A stretch of DNA of 48,867 nucleotides from Candidatus Rokuibacteriota bacterium (lineage in GTDB: Bacteria > Methylomirabilota > Methylomirabilia > Rokubacteriales > CSP1-6). Each line of letters opens with the position of its first letter. The stretch's first letter is position 1. Under the pieces are notes generated by a model. The model had not been told where the DNA came from. It ran no database searches and worked only from the letters and a program-made list of their open reading frames with translations. The position numbers and the translations under genes are program-made. The DNA lies in the NCBI GenBank assembly GCA_003220495.1, contig QHSP01000056.1, positions 1 through 48,867 of the forward strand, read 5' to 3'. Positions 24,219 through 31,620 of this stretch are shown one piece after another.

Positions 24219-25226
24219 ATGCTCCGGCTGGGCGTGCTCGATCAATCACCCGTGCGCAGCGGCGGCGTCGTGGCGGACGCCATCCACGAGACGCTCGAGC
24301 TCGCCGAGCTCTGCGATCGGCTCGGCTTCCATCGCTACTGGCTCGCCGAGCACCACTCGACACCGGGGCTGGCGGGCTCGAGCCCCGAGGTGCTGATCGG
24401 CCAGGTCGCCGCGCGCACCTCGCGGATCCGCGTCGGCTCCGGCGGCGTCATGCTCCAGCACTACAGCTCGCTCAAGGTCGCCGAGAGCTTCCGCGTGCTC
24501 GAGACGCTCTTTCCCGGTCGGATCGATCTCGGCGTCGGGCGCGCGCCCGGGAGCGATCAGCTGACGGCGCGCGCGCTCCGCGACGACGGGAGCCCCGACT
24601 ACTTCCCGCAGCAGATTGCGGACCTCGCGGGGTTCCTGCACGGCGCGCTGCCGCCGGGCCACGTCTACTCCCAGGTCCTCGCGATGCCGACCGGCCCGAC
24701 GGCGCCGGAGATGTGGCTGCTGGGATCGAGCGATCAGAGCGCGGCCGTCGCCGCGCACTTCGGCACCGGCTTCTCGTTCGCGCACTTCATCAACCAGGAT
24801 GGCGGCGCCGAGGTCACGCGTGCCTATCGGCGGCAGTTCCGCCCGTCGCCGTGGCTCGACACACCGCGATCGAGCGCCGCCGTGTTCGTCGTCTGCGCCG
24901 ACACCGAGGCGGAAGCCCAGCGGCTGGCGAAGAGCCGCCAGCTCTTCATCGTGCGTCTCTACACCGGCCGCGCGGGCCGCTATCCCTCGATCGAGGAAGC
25001 GGAGACGTATCCGTACAACGAGCGCGAGCTGGCCATTCTTCGCCACGCGCAGCAGCGCACGGTGGCCGGCAATCCCGAGCAAGTGCGCGAGCGGCTCGAG
25101 GCGCTCGCCGCCGACTACGAGGCCGACGAGCTGATCGTCGTCACGATCACCCACGATCCGAAGGCACGGCGCCGGTCCTACGAGCTCCTGGCCAAGGTCT
25201 TCGGGCTCGAGGAGCCAACCGCATGA
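24219..25226 (+). CDS. LLM-class (luciferase-like) flavin-dependent oxidoreductase
   Basis: A 335-residue TIM-barrel protein of the bacterial luciferase-like superfamily, using FMN or F420. Signatures: LGVLDQSPVRSGG at the N terminus, FHRYWLAEHHSTPGLAGSSPEVLIG, RIRVGSGGVMLQHYSSLKVAE, and RIDLGVGRAPGSDQ. This pattern matches the single-component MsnO8-like group often annotated as luciferase-like monooxygenases. The substrate is unknown. The ATG directly follows the ligase TAG with no gap, and its TGA overlaps the next ATG (ATGA), so it is translationally coupled on both sides. Confidence 0.88.
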   Translation: MLRLGVLDQSPVRSGGVVADAIHETLELAELCDRLGFHRYWLAEHHSTPGLAGSSPEVLIGQVAARTSRIRVGSGGVMLQHYSSLKVAESFRVLETLFPGRIDLGVGRAPGSDQLTARALRDDGSPDYFPQQIADLAGFLHGALPPGHVYSQVLAMPTGPTAPEMWLLGSSDQSAAVAAHFGTGFSFAHFINQDGGAEVTRAYRRQFRPSPWLDTPRSSAAVFVVCADTEAEAQRLAKSRQLFIVRLYTGRAGRYPSIEEAETYPYNERELAILRHAQQRTVAGNPEQVRERLEALAADYEADELIVVTITHDPKARRRSYELLAKVFGLEEPTA

Positions 25227-25904
25227 CCCGCATCCTCGCGCTGGCGGCGCTGATCGCCCTGGCGCTCGGCGTCACGGGATCCGCGACGGCCCAGGGATCG
25301 CGGTGGACCGCCACGATCACATCTGGGTCATCCAGCGGCCGAAGACTTTGACCGAGGACGAGCGTGGCGCCACGTTGAATCCTCCGCGCTCGCTCTGCTG
25401 CGCGCCGGCGCCGCCGGTGCTCGAGTTCGACGCCGACGGCGTGCTCGTGCGCTCGTGGGGCGGCCCGGGCGCCGGCTACGAGTGGCCCCTGAACGAGCAT
25501 GGGATCTTCGTGGACCATCAGGACAACACGGGCTCCTCTACGTGTGCGACCGGATGAACAACCGCATCCAGGTCTTCAAGAAGGACGGGACGTTCGTGAG
25601 AGAGTTCGTCGTCGCGCCCGCCACGCGTGGCAACGGCTCGGTCTGGGATCTCGACGTCTCGCACGACGCGCCGCAGACCTGGCTCTACAACGCCGACGGC
25701 GAGAACAGCCACATCTGGACGCTGCTGCGCGACAACGGCCAGATCGTCGGGAAGTTCGGCCGCCATGGACGTCAGGCAGGACAGCTCCACTGGGTGCATA
25801 ACCTGGCGGTAGACTCCAAGGGCAACGTCTACACGGCTGAAGTCGACTCGGGCAAGCGTGCCCAGCAGTTCGTCTTCAAGGGCGTCGGTCCGGCAGAGCC
25901 CTGA
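25223..25904 (+). pseudogene. NHL-repeat/peptidyl-amidating-lyase-like protein, broken by internal deletions and frameshifts
   Basis: The ATG at 25223 (ATGA overlap) encodes a signal peptide ending ATAQG, then the frame ends at 25351. The homologous sequence resumes in a second frame near 25303 (VDRHDHIWVIQRPKTLTEDE to EHGIFVDHQD) and again in a third frame from about 25530 (GLLYVCDRMNNRIQVFKKDG to GKRAQQFVFKGVG, stop 25904). Intact relatives of this exported six-bladed NHL beta-propeller family have, from memory, about 40 residues between the signal peptide and AVD..DHIW, and about 100 more between IFVDH and LYVCDR. Both stretches are absent, and each junction changes frame. This is a decayed gene unless the assembly is faulty. 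Confidence 0.75.
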
Positions 25905-25979
25905 CGCCCCGCGAGTCGCCGACGGGCGCGCAGGACCTCTGAACTTCGTGGGGACACGAGCTCGGTTCGACCCGACGCG

Positions 25980-26093
25980 GGCCGGTTCGAGCACTTCGCG
26001 CTCCATTTCTCACGCGCGGAATGGAGGAAGGTCTGCGCGCGCGTGAAACAGGTGGGCGTCCGGATTCGCGGCCGCCGCGGCCAACTTGCCTGA
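25980..26093 (+). pseudogene. Possible C-terminal relic of a small enzyme (VOC-like)
   Basis: The 242-base gap 25905-26146 contains an open stretch reading GRFEHFALHFSRAEWRKVCA and then RVKQVGVRIRGRRGQLA, ending TGA at 26091-26093. EHFALHFSRAEW followed by a K/R-rich G-V-x-I-R-G turn resembles the middle of glyoxalase/VOC proteins, but no start codon with a ribosome site or complete domain is present. It lies directly behind another broken gene. Treat as a weak relic call. Confidence 0.3.
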
Positions 26094-26146
26094 CCCTCTC
26101 CGGAGGATTACGCTAGACCCGCTCGACTCCGACGAAAGGGAACCTA

Positions 26147-26398
26147 ATGCCACTCTATCTCGATGTGCACCATAAGATCGACGGCCTGAAGGCTAAGGCG
26201 CTGGGTGACGCGCACCAGAAGGATCTCCAGGTCCAGCACAAGTACGGTGTCAACTATCTGCGCTACTGGTTCGACGAGGGGACCGGCAAGGTGTTCTGTC
26301 TCGTCGAGGCACCCAGCAAGGAGGCCGCGGCAGCGGTCCACCGCGAGGCGCACGGGTTGGTCGCGGACGAGATCATCGAAGTGAAGGAAGGGTCGTAG
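26147..26398 (+). CDS. DUF4242 (SCO4226-type nickel-binding) protein
   Basis: An 83-residue ferredoxin-like-fold protein. MPLYLDVHHKIDGL, HQKDLQVQHKYGVNYLRYWF and VFCLVEAPSKEAAAAVHREA are strong signatures of the DUF4242 family. The Streptomyces homologue SCO4226 binds nickel; His residues at the N terminus (VHH) and in HREAHG could serve here. The physiological role is unknown. The ATG at 26147 has an AAAGGGAA site upstream. It precedes the cyclase-AAA-TPR regulator by 25 bases on the same strand. Confidence 0.85.
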   Translation: MPLYLDVHHKIDGLKAKALGDAHQKDLQVQHKYGVNYLRYWFDEGTGKVFCLVEAPSKEAAAAVHREAHGLVADEIIEVKEGS

Positions 26399-26423
26399 CC
26401 GACGCCGCGCGTCGCTCGGTCCG

Positions 26424-29400
26424 ATGTCGTGCCCGCAGTGCGGACATCCGAACCCGGCCGACGCCAAGTTCTGTAGCGACTGCGGCGCGGCGCTGGAGCT
26501 CAGGTGTCCGAGATGCGGATGCGGCAGCGCCCGCGAAAGCCGGTTCTGCACCGAGTGCGGCGAGGCGCTGAGGCCGACATCGGCTCGGGCCGCGCCGCAA
26601 TCCTATACGCCGCGGCATCTCGCCGAGCGAATCCTCACCTCCCGCAGCGCGCTCGAGGGCGAGCGCAAGCACGTCACCGTCCTTCTGGCAGACCTGAAGG
26701 GCTCCATGGAGCTCTTGGCCGACCGCGATCCGGAAGAGGCGCGCCAGCTCCTCGACCCGGTCCTCGAACGCATGATGGAGGCCGTTCATCACTTCGAGGG
26801 CACCGTCAATCAGGTCATGGGCGATGGGATCATGGCGCTCTTCGGCGCGCCCATCGCGCACGAGGACCACGCGGTCCGCGCCTGCTACGCGGCCTTGCGC
26901 ATGCAGGAGCGGGTGAGCCGGTACGGTGACGAGATACAACGGACGCACGGCGTCCCGATCCAGATCCGGGTCGGGATCAACTCGGGCGACGTCGTGGTCC
27001 GGTCGATCGGGAGCGATCTGCACATGGACTACACCGCCGTCGGCCAGACGACGCATCTGGCGGCCCGCATGGAGCAGATGGCCAAGCCCGGTTCCAGTCT
27101 CCTCGCGCCCCCGACCCTGCGGCTCGTCGAGGGCTACGTACGGGTCCGGTCGTTCGGACCCGTCACGATCCGCGGACTTGCCGAACCCGTGGAGGTGTTC
27201 GAATTGCTCGGCGCGTCATCGAGCCGGACGCGTCTTCAGGTGTCCGCGGTCCGCGGCCTCACTCGCTTCATCGGCCGGAGCGCCGAGCTCGAGCAGCTGC
27301 GCGCTGCGCTGGAGCGAACCCGCGCCGGACGGGGCCAGGTCGTGGCCGTGGTCGGCGAGCCCGGCGTCGGCAAGTCGCGTCTCGTGCTCGAGCTCGCCGA
27401 CTCGCACCGCACCGACGGTTGGCTCGTCCTGCGGTCGAGCGCGGTGTCCTACGGCAAAGCAGCGCCGCTCCTGCCCGTCATCGAGCTGATGAAGACGTAC
27501 TTGGGAATCGATGATCGTGACGACGAGCGACGCGTTCACGAGAAGCTGACCGGCAAGGTCCTGACGCTCGACGAGGGCCTCCGGTCGGCGCTTCCGGCGC
27601 TGCAAGCGCTCCTGGAAGTGCCCGTCGACGCCGCCGACTGGAGAAGCCTGGGCGCCGATCAGCAGCGCCGGCGAACCCTCGATGCCGTGCGGCTCGTGTT
27701 GCTGCGCGAGAGCCAGAGACAGCCGCTGCTGCTCATTCTCGAGGACCTGCACTGGATCGACGCGGACACGCAGGCGCTGCTCGAGAGCCTGGTCGAGACC
27801 CTGCCCTCGCGCCCGTTCCTGTTGCTCGTGAACTACCGGCCCGAATACCGTCACGGCTGGGGCGGCAAGACTTACTACGAGCAGATTCGCCTCGATCCGC
27901 TGGCGCCGACGTCCGCCGAGGCTCTCGTGGAGGTCCTCTTGGGAGGGGACGCCGCGCTCACGCCGCTCACGGCTCTCTTGATCGCTCGCGCTCAGGGCAA
28001 CCCCTTGTTCCTCGAGGAGAGCGTGCGCGCGCTGGCTGAGACGGGGGTCCTCGCCGGAGAGCGGGGCGCCCATCGTCTCGTGAAGGCCGCCCCGGTCATT
28101 CACCTGCCCGCGACGGTTCAGGCCATCATCGCCGCGCGGATCGATCGCCTGCCGCCGGAGGACAAGAGTCTTTTGCAGTGCGCATCGGTCGTTGGCGAGG
28201 ATGTGCCCCAGGCGCTGCTGCACGCGATCGCCGGCCTTGGGGAGCCCGACGTGACCCAGGCCCTGGCCCGGCTGCAGTCGGCGGAATTCATTTACCAAAC
28301 GCGACTGTTCCCCGACGCGGAGTACACGTTCAAGCACACGCTGACCCACGAAGTCGCCTACGGAACCCTTCTGCAGGAGCGCCGCCGCGCGCTGCACGCC
28401 CAGGTCGTGGACGCCATCGAGCGTCTGTTCCCGAGCGCCTTGGCCGAGCATCGCGATCGGCTCGTCCATCACGCCTTCCGCGGCGAGGTCTGGGGCAAGG
28501 CGGTCGCGCACCTGCGCGACCTCGCCGAGGTGGCGTCGCCGGCCGAAATCGACAACGTGATGGGCTCCAGCACCGAAAGCGCCGGCCAGTTCTGGTGGAG
28601 TGGTGAGTACGAGCAGGCGATCAGGGCCGCGGAGCGCGATCTCGCGGTCGCCACGTCGTTCGGCAACTTCAGCATGCTCGTCATGGGCACCTGCCGGCTC
28701 GCGCAGGCGAATCACGCGCTGGGTAACTATGAGCGGGCCGCCGACATCTTTCGACAAGTCGTCGCCAGAGTCGGCGGCGACCTCGTGCACGAGCGTCTCG
28801 ATATGGCCGCGCTTCCGTCGGTGTGGGCGCGCTCGTGGCTGGCCTGGACACTCGCGGAACTCGGCGACTTCGATGAAGCCGCGGCAATCGCCGAGGAAGC
28901 GCTGGCGATCGCGGTGTCCGCGGACCACACGTACAGTCGCTTCCAGGCGTTCTACGGCCTCGGCATCGTCCATCTGCTCAGAGGGCGCCCCGGCCTGGCG
29001 GTGCCCACGCTGGAGCAGGGGCTCGTGCTCGCGCGGCTCGAGAACAATCGCTTCTTCGTCCCCTTCATCGCGGCGCCGCTCGGGGCGGCGTACGCGTTCG
29101 CCGGACGGGTAGAAGGCGGCATCACGATGCTGGAGCAGGCGGTCGAGCAGGCCGCGTCGATGCGGCTCGTCCCCACCCAAGCGTTACGGTTGGCGTGGCT
29201 CGGTCAGGCCCATCTCATGGCGGGCCGCCGCGAAACGGCCCTGGGGCACGCGCGGCGGGCACTCCAGTTGGCAGAGGATCGGCGGGAGCGTGGCCAGCAG
29301 GCCTACGCCGAGCGTCTGCTGGCCGATATCGACGCCGAGGCACGGCCGGCAGACCTATCGGTGGCCGCCGGCGCCTATCGCCGGGCGCTCGACCTGGCGG

Positions 29401-29576
29401 AGAGTCTCCACATGCGGCCCCTGGTCGCTCAGTGCCTGCTCGGCCTGGCCCGGTTGCACCGGCAGGCGGGGGAGCGAGACCAGGCGCGCAAGGGGCTCGC
29501 CGACGCGATCGCGCGATTCTCCACGATGGGGATGACGCTCTGGGTCGAGCGGGCGCAGGCGGATCTGGACGCGTAG
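26424..29576 (+). CDS. Zinc-ribbon / class III cyclase / AAA ATPase / TPR regulator
   Basis: A 1050-residue cytoplasmic protein. Two tandem zinc ribbons start it: CPQC/CSDC (residues 3-20) and CPRC/CTEC (28-45). A class III nucleotide cyclase domain follows (about 82-262) with both metal Asp residues (Asp90 in LLADLKG, Asp134 in MGDGIMALF) and the transition-state Arg215. However, the purine-binding Lys aligns with Gln130 and the conserved Asn with His211, so catalysis is doubtful. An AAA/NACHT-like ATPase begins near 280 (Walker A GEPGVGKS, 311-318; Walker B LLLILEDLHWID near 440). TPR-like helices fill the remainder from about 700. Cyclase-ATPase-TPR proteins of this type are common in actinobacteria and GC-rich soil lineages, and their signals are unknown. 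Confidence 0.88.
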   Translation: MSCPQCGHPNPADAKFCSDCGAALELRCPRCGCGSARESRFCTECGEALRPTSARAAPQSYTPRHLAERILTSRSALEGERKHVTVLLADLKGSMELLADRDPEEARQLLDPVLERMMEAVHHFEGTVNQVMGDGIMALFGAPIAHEDHAVRACYAALRMQERVSRYGDEIQRTHGVPIQIRVGINSGDVVVRSIGSDLHMDYTAVGQTTHLAARMEQMAKPGSSLLAPPTLRLVEGYVRVRSFGPVTIRGLAEPVEVFELLGASSSRTRLQVSAVRGLTRFIGRSAELEQLRAALERTRAGRGQVVAVVGEPGVGKSRLVLELADSHRTDGWLVLRSSAVSYGKAAPLLPVIELMKTYLGIDDRDDERRVHEKLTGKVLTLDEGLRSALPALQALLEVPVDAADWRSLGADQQRRRTLDAVRLVLLRESQRQPLLLILEDLHWIDADTQALLESLVETLPSRPFLLLVNYRPEYRHGWGGKTYYEQIRLDPLAPTSAEALVEVLLGGDAALTPLTALLIARAQGNPLFLEESVRALAETGVLAGERGAHRLVKAAPVIHLPATVQAIIAARIDRLPPEDKSLLQCASVVGEDVPQALLHAIAGLGEPDVTQALARLQSAEFIYQTRLFPDAEYTFKHTLTHEVAYGTLLQERRRALHAQVVDAIERLFPSALAEHRDRLVHHAFRGEVWGKAVAHLRDLAEVASPAEIDNVMGSSTESAGQFWWSGEYEQAIRAAERDLAVATSFGNFSMLVMGTCRLAQANHALGNYERAADIFRQVVARVGGDLVHERLDMAALPSVWARSWLAWTLAELGDFDEAAAIAEEALAIAVSADHTYSRFQAFYGLGIVHLLRGRPGLAVPTLEQGLVLARLENNRFFVPFIAAPLGAAYAFAGRVEGGITMLEQAVEQAASMRLVPTQALRLAWLGQAHLMAGRRETALGHARRALQLAEDRRERGQQAYAERLLADIDAEARPADLSVAAGAYRRALDLAESLHMRPLVAQCLLGLARLHRQAGERDQARKGLADAIARFSTMGMTLWVERAQADLDA

Positions 29577-29600
29577 CGCGCGCGGACGTCGCGCCGGCGG

Positions 29601-30020
29601 CTACGCGGGCGCGTGCACGAAGGGCAGGACGGCGTAGCGGGCCCGCTCGACCTCGATCGCGAGAACCACGCGCTGAGCAGGGTTGTCCCGGAACGGAAAC
29701 GGCTTGCCGGTGTACTTGTGCGAGATCCGGTCCATCGTCTTGAAGTCGGCGTCGGGCCTCCGCTCGGCGACCCGCCCCCGGATCTGCGCTTCCCGGTACG
29801 GATTGTCCACGGCGACGATCGAGAGCCCGACGCGCGCGTCGCGGCGCGTGTTCTTCGCCTTCAGCGATCCCTCGCCGGTGCTGACGAGGATGAAATCTCG
29901 GTCGAGATCCACCCAGACCGGCGCGACCTGTGGCGAGCCGTCGGGCATGAGGGTCGCGAGATGCGCGAAGTTCGCGCCGCGCACGAGCGCCTTGACGTCG
30001 TCGGAGAGCTTGACCGGCAT
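29601..30020 (-). CDS. PPOX-class (pyridoxamine oxidase-like) F420/FMN-dependent protein
   Basis: A 139-residue split-barrel protein of the PPOX-class F420-dependent group. NFAHLATLMPDGSPQVAPVW is the typical first strand pair, and NTRRDARVGLSIVAVDNPYR the cofactor-side motif. Members reduce or oxidise small molecules with F420H2, FMN or heme; the cofactor is not decidable here. The ATG at 30020 has an AGGAGG site seven bases upstream. It is the last gene of the minus-strand cluster mtoX-SCO1-sulfurtransferase, starting 11 bases after the sulfurtransferase stop. It is convergent with the large regulator gene (24-base gap). Confidence 0.85.
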   Translation of the reverse strand: MPVKLSDDVKALVRGANFAHLATLMPDGSPQVAPVWVDLDRDFILVSTGEGSLKAKNTRRDARVGLSIVAVDNPYREAQIRGRVAERRPDADFKTMDRISHKYTGKPFPFRDNPAQRVVLAIEVERARYAVLPFVHAPA

Positions 30021-30031
30021 GCGGGGACCTC

Positions 30032-30892
30032 CTATGTCTCGATCGGCGTGTCGCCGTCGCCGCCCCACTCCGTCCACGAGCCATCGTACACCGCGACATC
30101 GGGCCGCCCGATCGCGTAGAGGCCGAGCGCCAGAACGGACGCGGTGATGCCGGACCCACATGACGTGACCACGGGCTTGTCGAGATCGAGGCCCGACGCC
30201 TCGAACTTCTGGCGGAGGGCGTCGGGCGGCAATAGCGTGCCGTCTTTTTGATAGAGCTCGTCGTACGGAAGGTTCAGGCTTCGCGGGATGTGCCCCGCCC
30301 GAAGCCCCGCGCGCGGCTCCGGTTCGGTGCCGGCGAAGCGCCCGCGCGACCGCGCGTCGAGCACCTGCGCCTTTCGCGTCGTGAGGTTCCGACGCATGCC
30401 CGCGAGGTCGCGCACGAGGCTCCGGCGCAGGCGCGCGGTGAAGCGCCGCGGCTTCGGCGCCGCTGAGCCGGACTCGACGGGGCGGCCCTCGGCGCGCCAC
30501 CGGGGCAAGCCGCCGTCAAGGACGGCCACCGCGTCATGACCGAAGGCGCGAAACGTCCACCAGACGCGGGCCGCACTCACGACGCCCCGCGAGTCGTAGA
30601 CGATTACCCGATCACGATCACCGATGCCAAGGCGCCCCACGCTCCGCGAGAACTCGGCGGCGCGCGGCAGCATGTGCGGGAGCGATGTGCGCGGATCGGC
30701 GATGGCGTCGATGTCGAAGAACACCGCGCCCGGCACGTGGGCCTCGACAAATTCAGCGCGCGCGTCGCGCTTCAGCTGGGGCATGTGCCAGGAGCCGTCG
30801 ACTACGCGGACGTCGCGCCGGCCGAGGTTCTGGGCGAGCCACTCGGGGGTGACGAGGGGCGAGGCCTGCGGCGCGCGTGCCACCGGACTCAC
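30032..30892 (-). CDS. 3-mercaptopyruvate/thiosulfate sulfurtransferase (tandem rhodanese)
   Basis: A 286-residue protein with two rhodanese domains (about 12-135 and 160-280). The active-site loop of the second domain is CGSGIT (Cys245), the pattern of mercaptopyruvate sulfurtransferases rather than the charged loop of thiosulfate rhodaneses. The first-domain signatures VVDGSWHMP and GAVFFDIDAIAD also match this group. It moves sulfane sulfur from a donor to a thiol or cyanide acceptor. No signal peptide is visible, so it is probably cytoplasmic. The GTG start at 30892 makes a GTGA overlap with the SCO1-like stop. Its place behind mtoX suggests it handles the sulfide or sulfane sulfur released by methanethiol oxidation. 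Confidence 0.85.
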   Translation of the reverse strand: MSPVARAPQASPLVTPEWLAQNLGRRDVRVVDGSWHMPQLKRDARAEFVEAHVPGAVFFDIDAIADPRTSLPHMLPRAAEFSRSVGRLGIGDRDRVIVYDSRGVVSAARVWWTFRAFGHDAVAVLDGGLPRWRAEGRPVESGSAAPKPRRFTARLRRSLVRDLAGMRRNLTTRKAQVLDARSRGRFAGTEPEPRAGLRAGHIPRSLNLPYDELYQKDGTLLPPDALRQKFEASGLDLDKPVVTSCGSGITASVLALGLYAIGRPDVAVYDGSWTEWGGDGDTPIET

Positions 30893-31620
30893 CGAACGAC
30901 CTTCCGCTGAAGCCGGTGCTCGAGCCGGAGGGTCTTGATGTCGTTCATGATGACCTCGGGAAAGAGATACGCGGTCGTGTAAATCTCGCGGACGATCGCG
31001 CGCTCGTCGAGCAGGAACACCTTGAGCACGTGGGCGAACGGTCCGGTCGGCCGATCGTGCGCGTCGACCTCGATCCGCACGTCCTGGCCGAAGCCGTCGA
31101 GGAGCGGAACGAGGGTCCGCGGCCGGTCGGTCGTGAGGAACGCCCACTCGACACCATTCGGCGGCGCTCCCGCCGCGTAGTGTCGCATCACGGCCGGTCT
31201 GTCGCGCGCCGGATCGAAGCTGAGCGAGACCAGCCGCACGTGGTCTCGCAGCTCGGCATCCTCTGCGGCGCGGTGGCGCACCGTGCGGAAGACCTGGTAG
31301 GCGAGGGGACAGCCGCGCGCGTCGGCGCACGAGGTGTAGACGAATCCCAGGAGCGTGATCTTTCCCGCGGTGAAGCGCGACAGCGGAAGCCTTCGGCCGT
31401 CCGGGTCGAGCACCGGCCCGTCGGGCGCCGGCATGATCGCGTGAAGCGCGTAGCTGCCGGCCGGCGGCGGCACGAAGTCCATCGTGACGGCGGCCGGCAC
31501 GGTGTCGTCAGGCTCGTGCGCGTCGACGACGACCTCCGCGGCGGCCACGGCCGCCGCGAGGAGCACCGTGATCCATGCGCGGCGCGACTCAGCGAAGCGT
31601 CGCGCTGCGCTCGAGCCCAT
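30889..31620 (-). CDS. SCO1/SenC-like copper protein of the mtoX cluster
   Basis: A 243-residue thioredoxin-fold protein with an N-terminal membrane anchor or signal (about 14-32, RAWITVLLAAAVAAAEVVV). The core reads ITLLGFVYTSC (Cys98) with a second Cys at 104, a CX5C spacing rather than the usual CX3CP of SCO proteins. A His at 197 (FAHVLKVFLLD) occupies the place of the third copper ligand. SCO proteins deliver copper to cuproenzymes. SBP56-type methanethiol oxidase is copper dependent, and SCO1-like genes accompany mtoX in characterised clusters, which fits here. The ATG at 31620 overlaps the end of mtoX by 32 bases; a slightly later start is possible. Confidence 0.8.
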   Translation of the reverse strand: MGSSAARRFAESRRAWITVLLAAAVAAAEVVVDAHEPDDTVPAAVTMDFVPPPAGSYALHAIMPAPDGPVLDPDGRRLPLSRFTAGKITLLGFVYTSCADARGCPLAYQVFRTVRHRAAEDAELRDHVRLVSLSFDPARDRPAVMRHYAAGAPPNGVEWAFLTTDRPRTLVPLLDGFGQDVRIEVDAHDRPTGPFAHVLKVFLLDERAIVREIYTTAYLFPEVIMNDIKTLRLEHRLQRKVVR

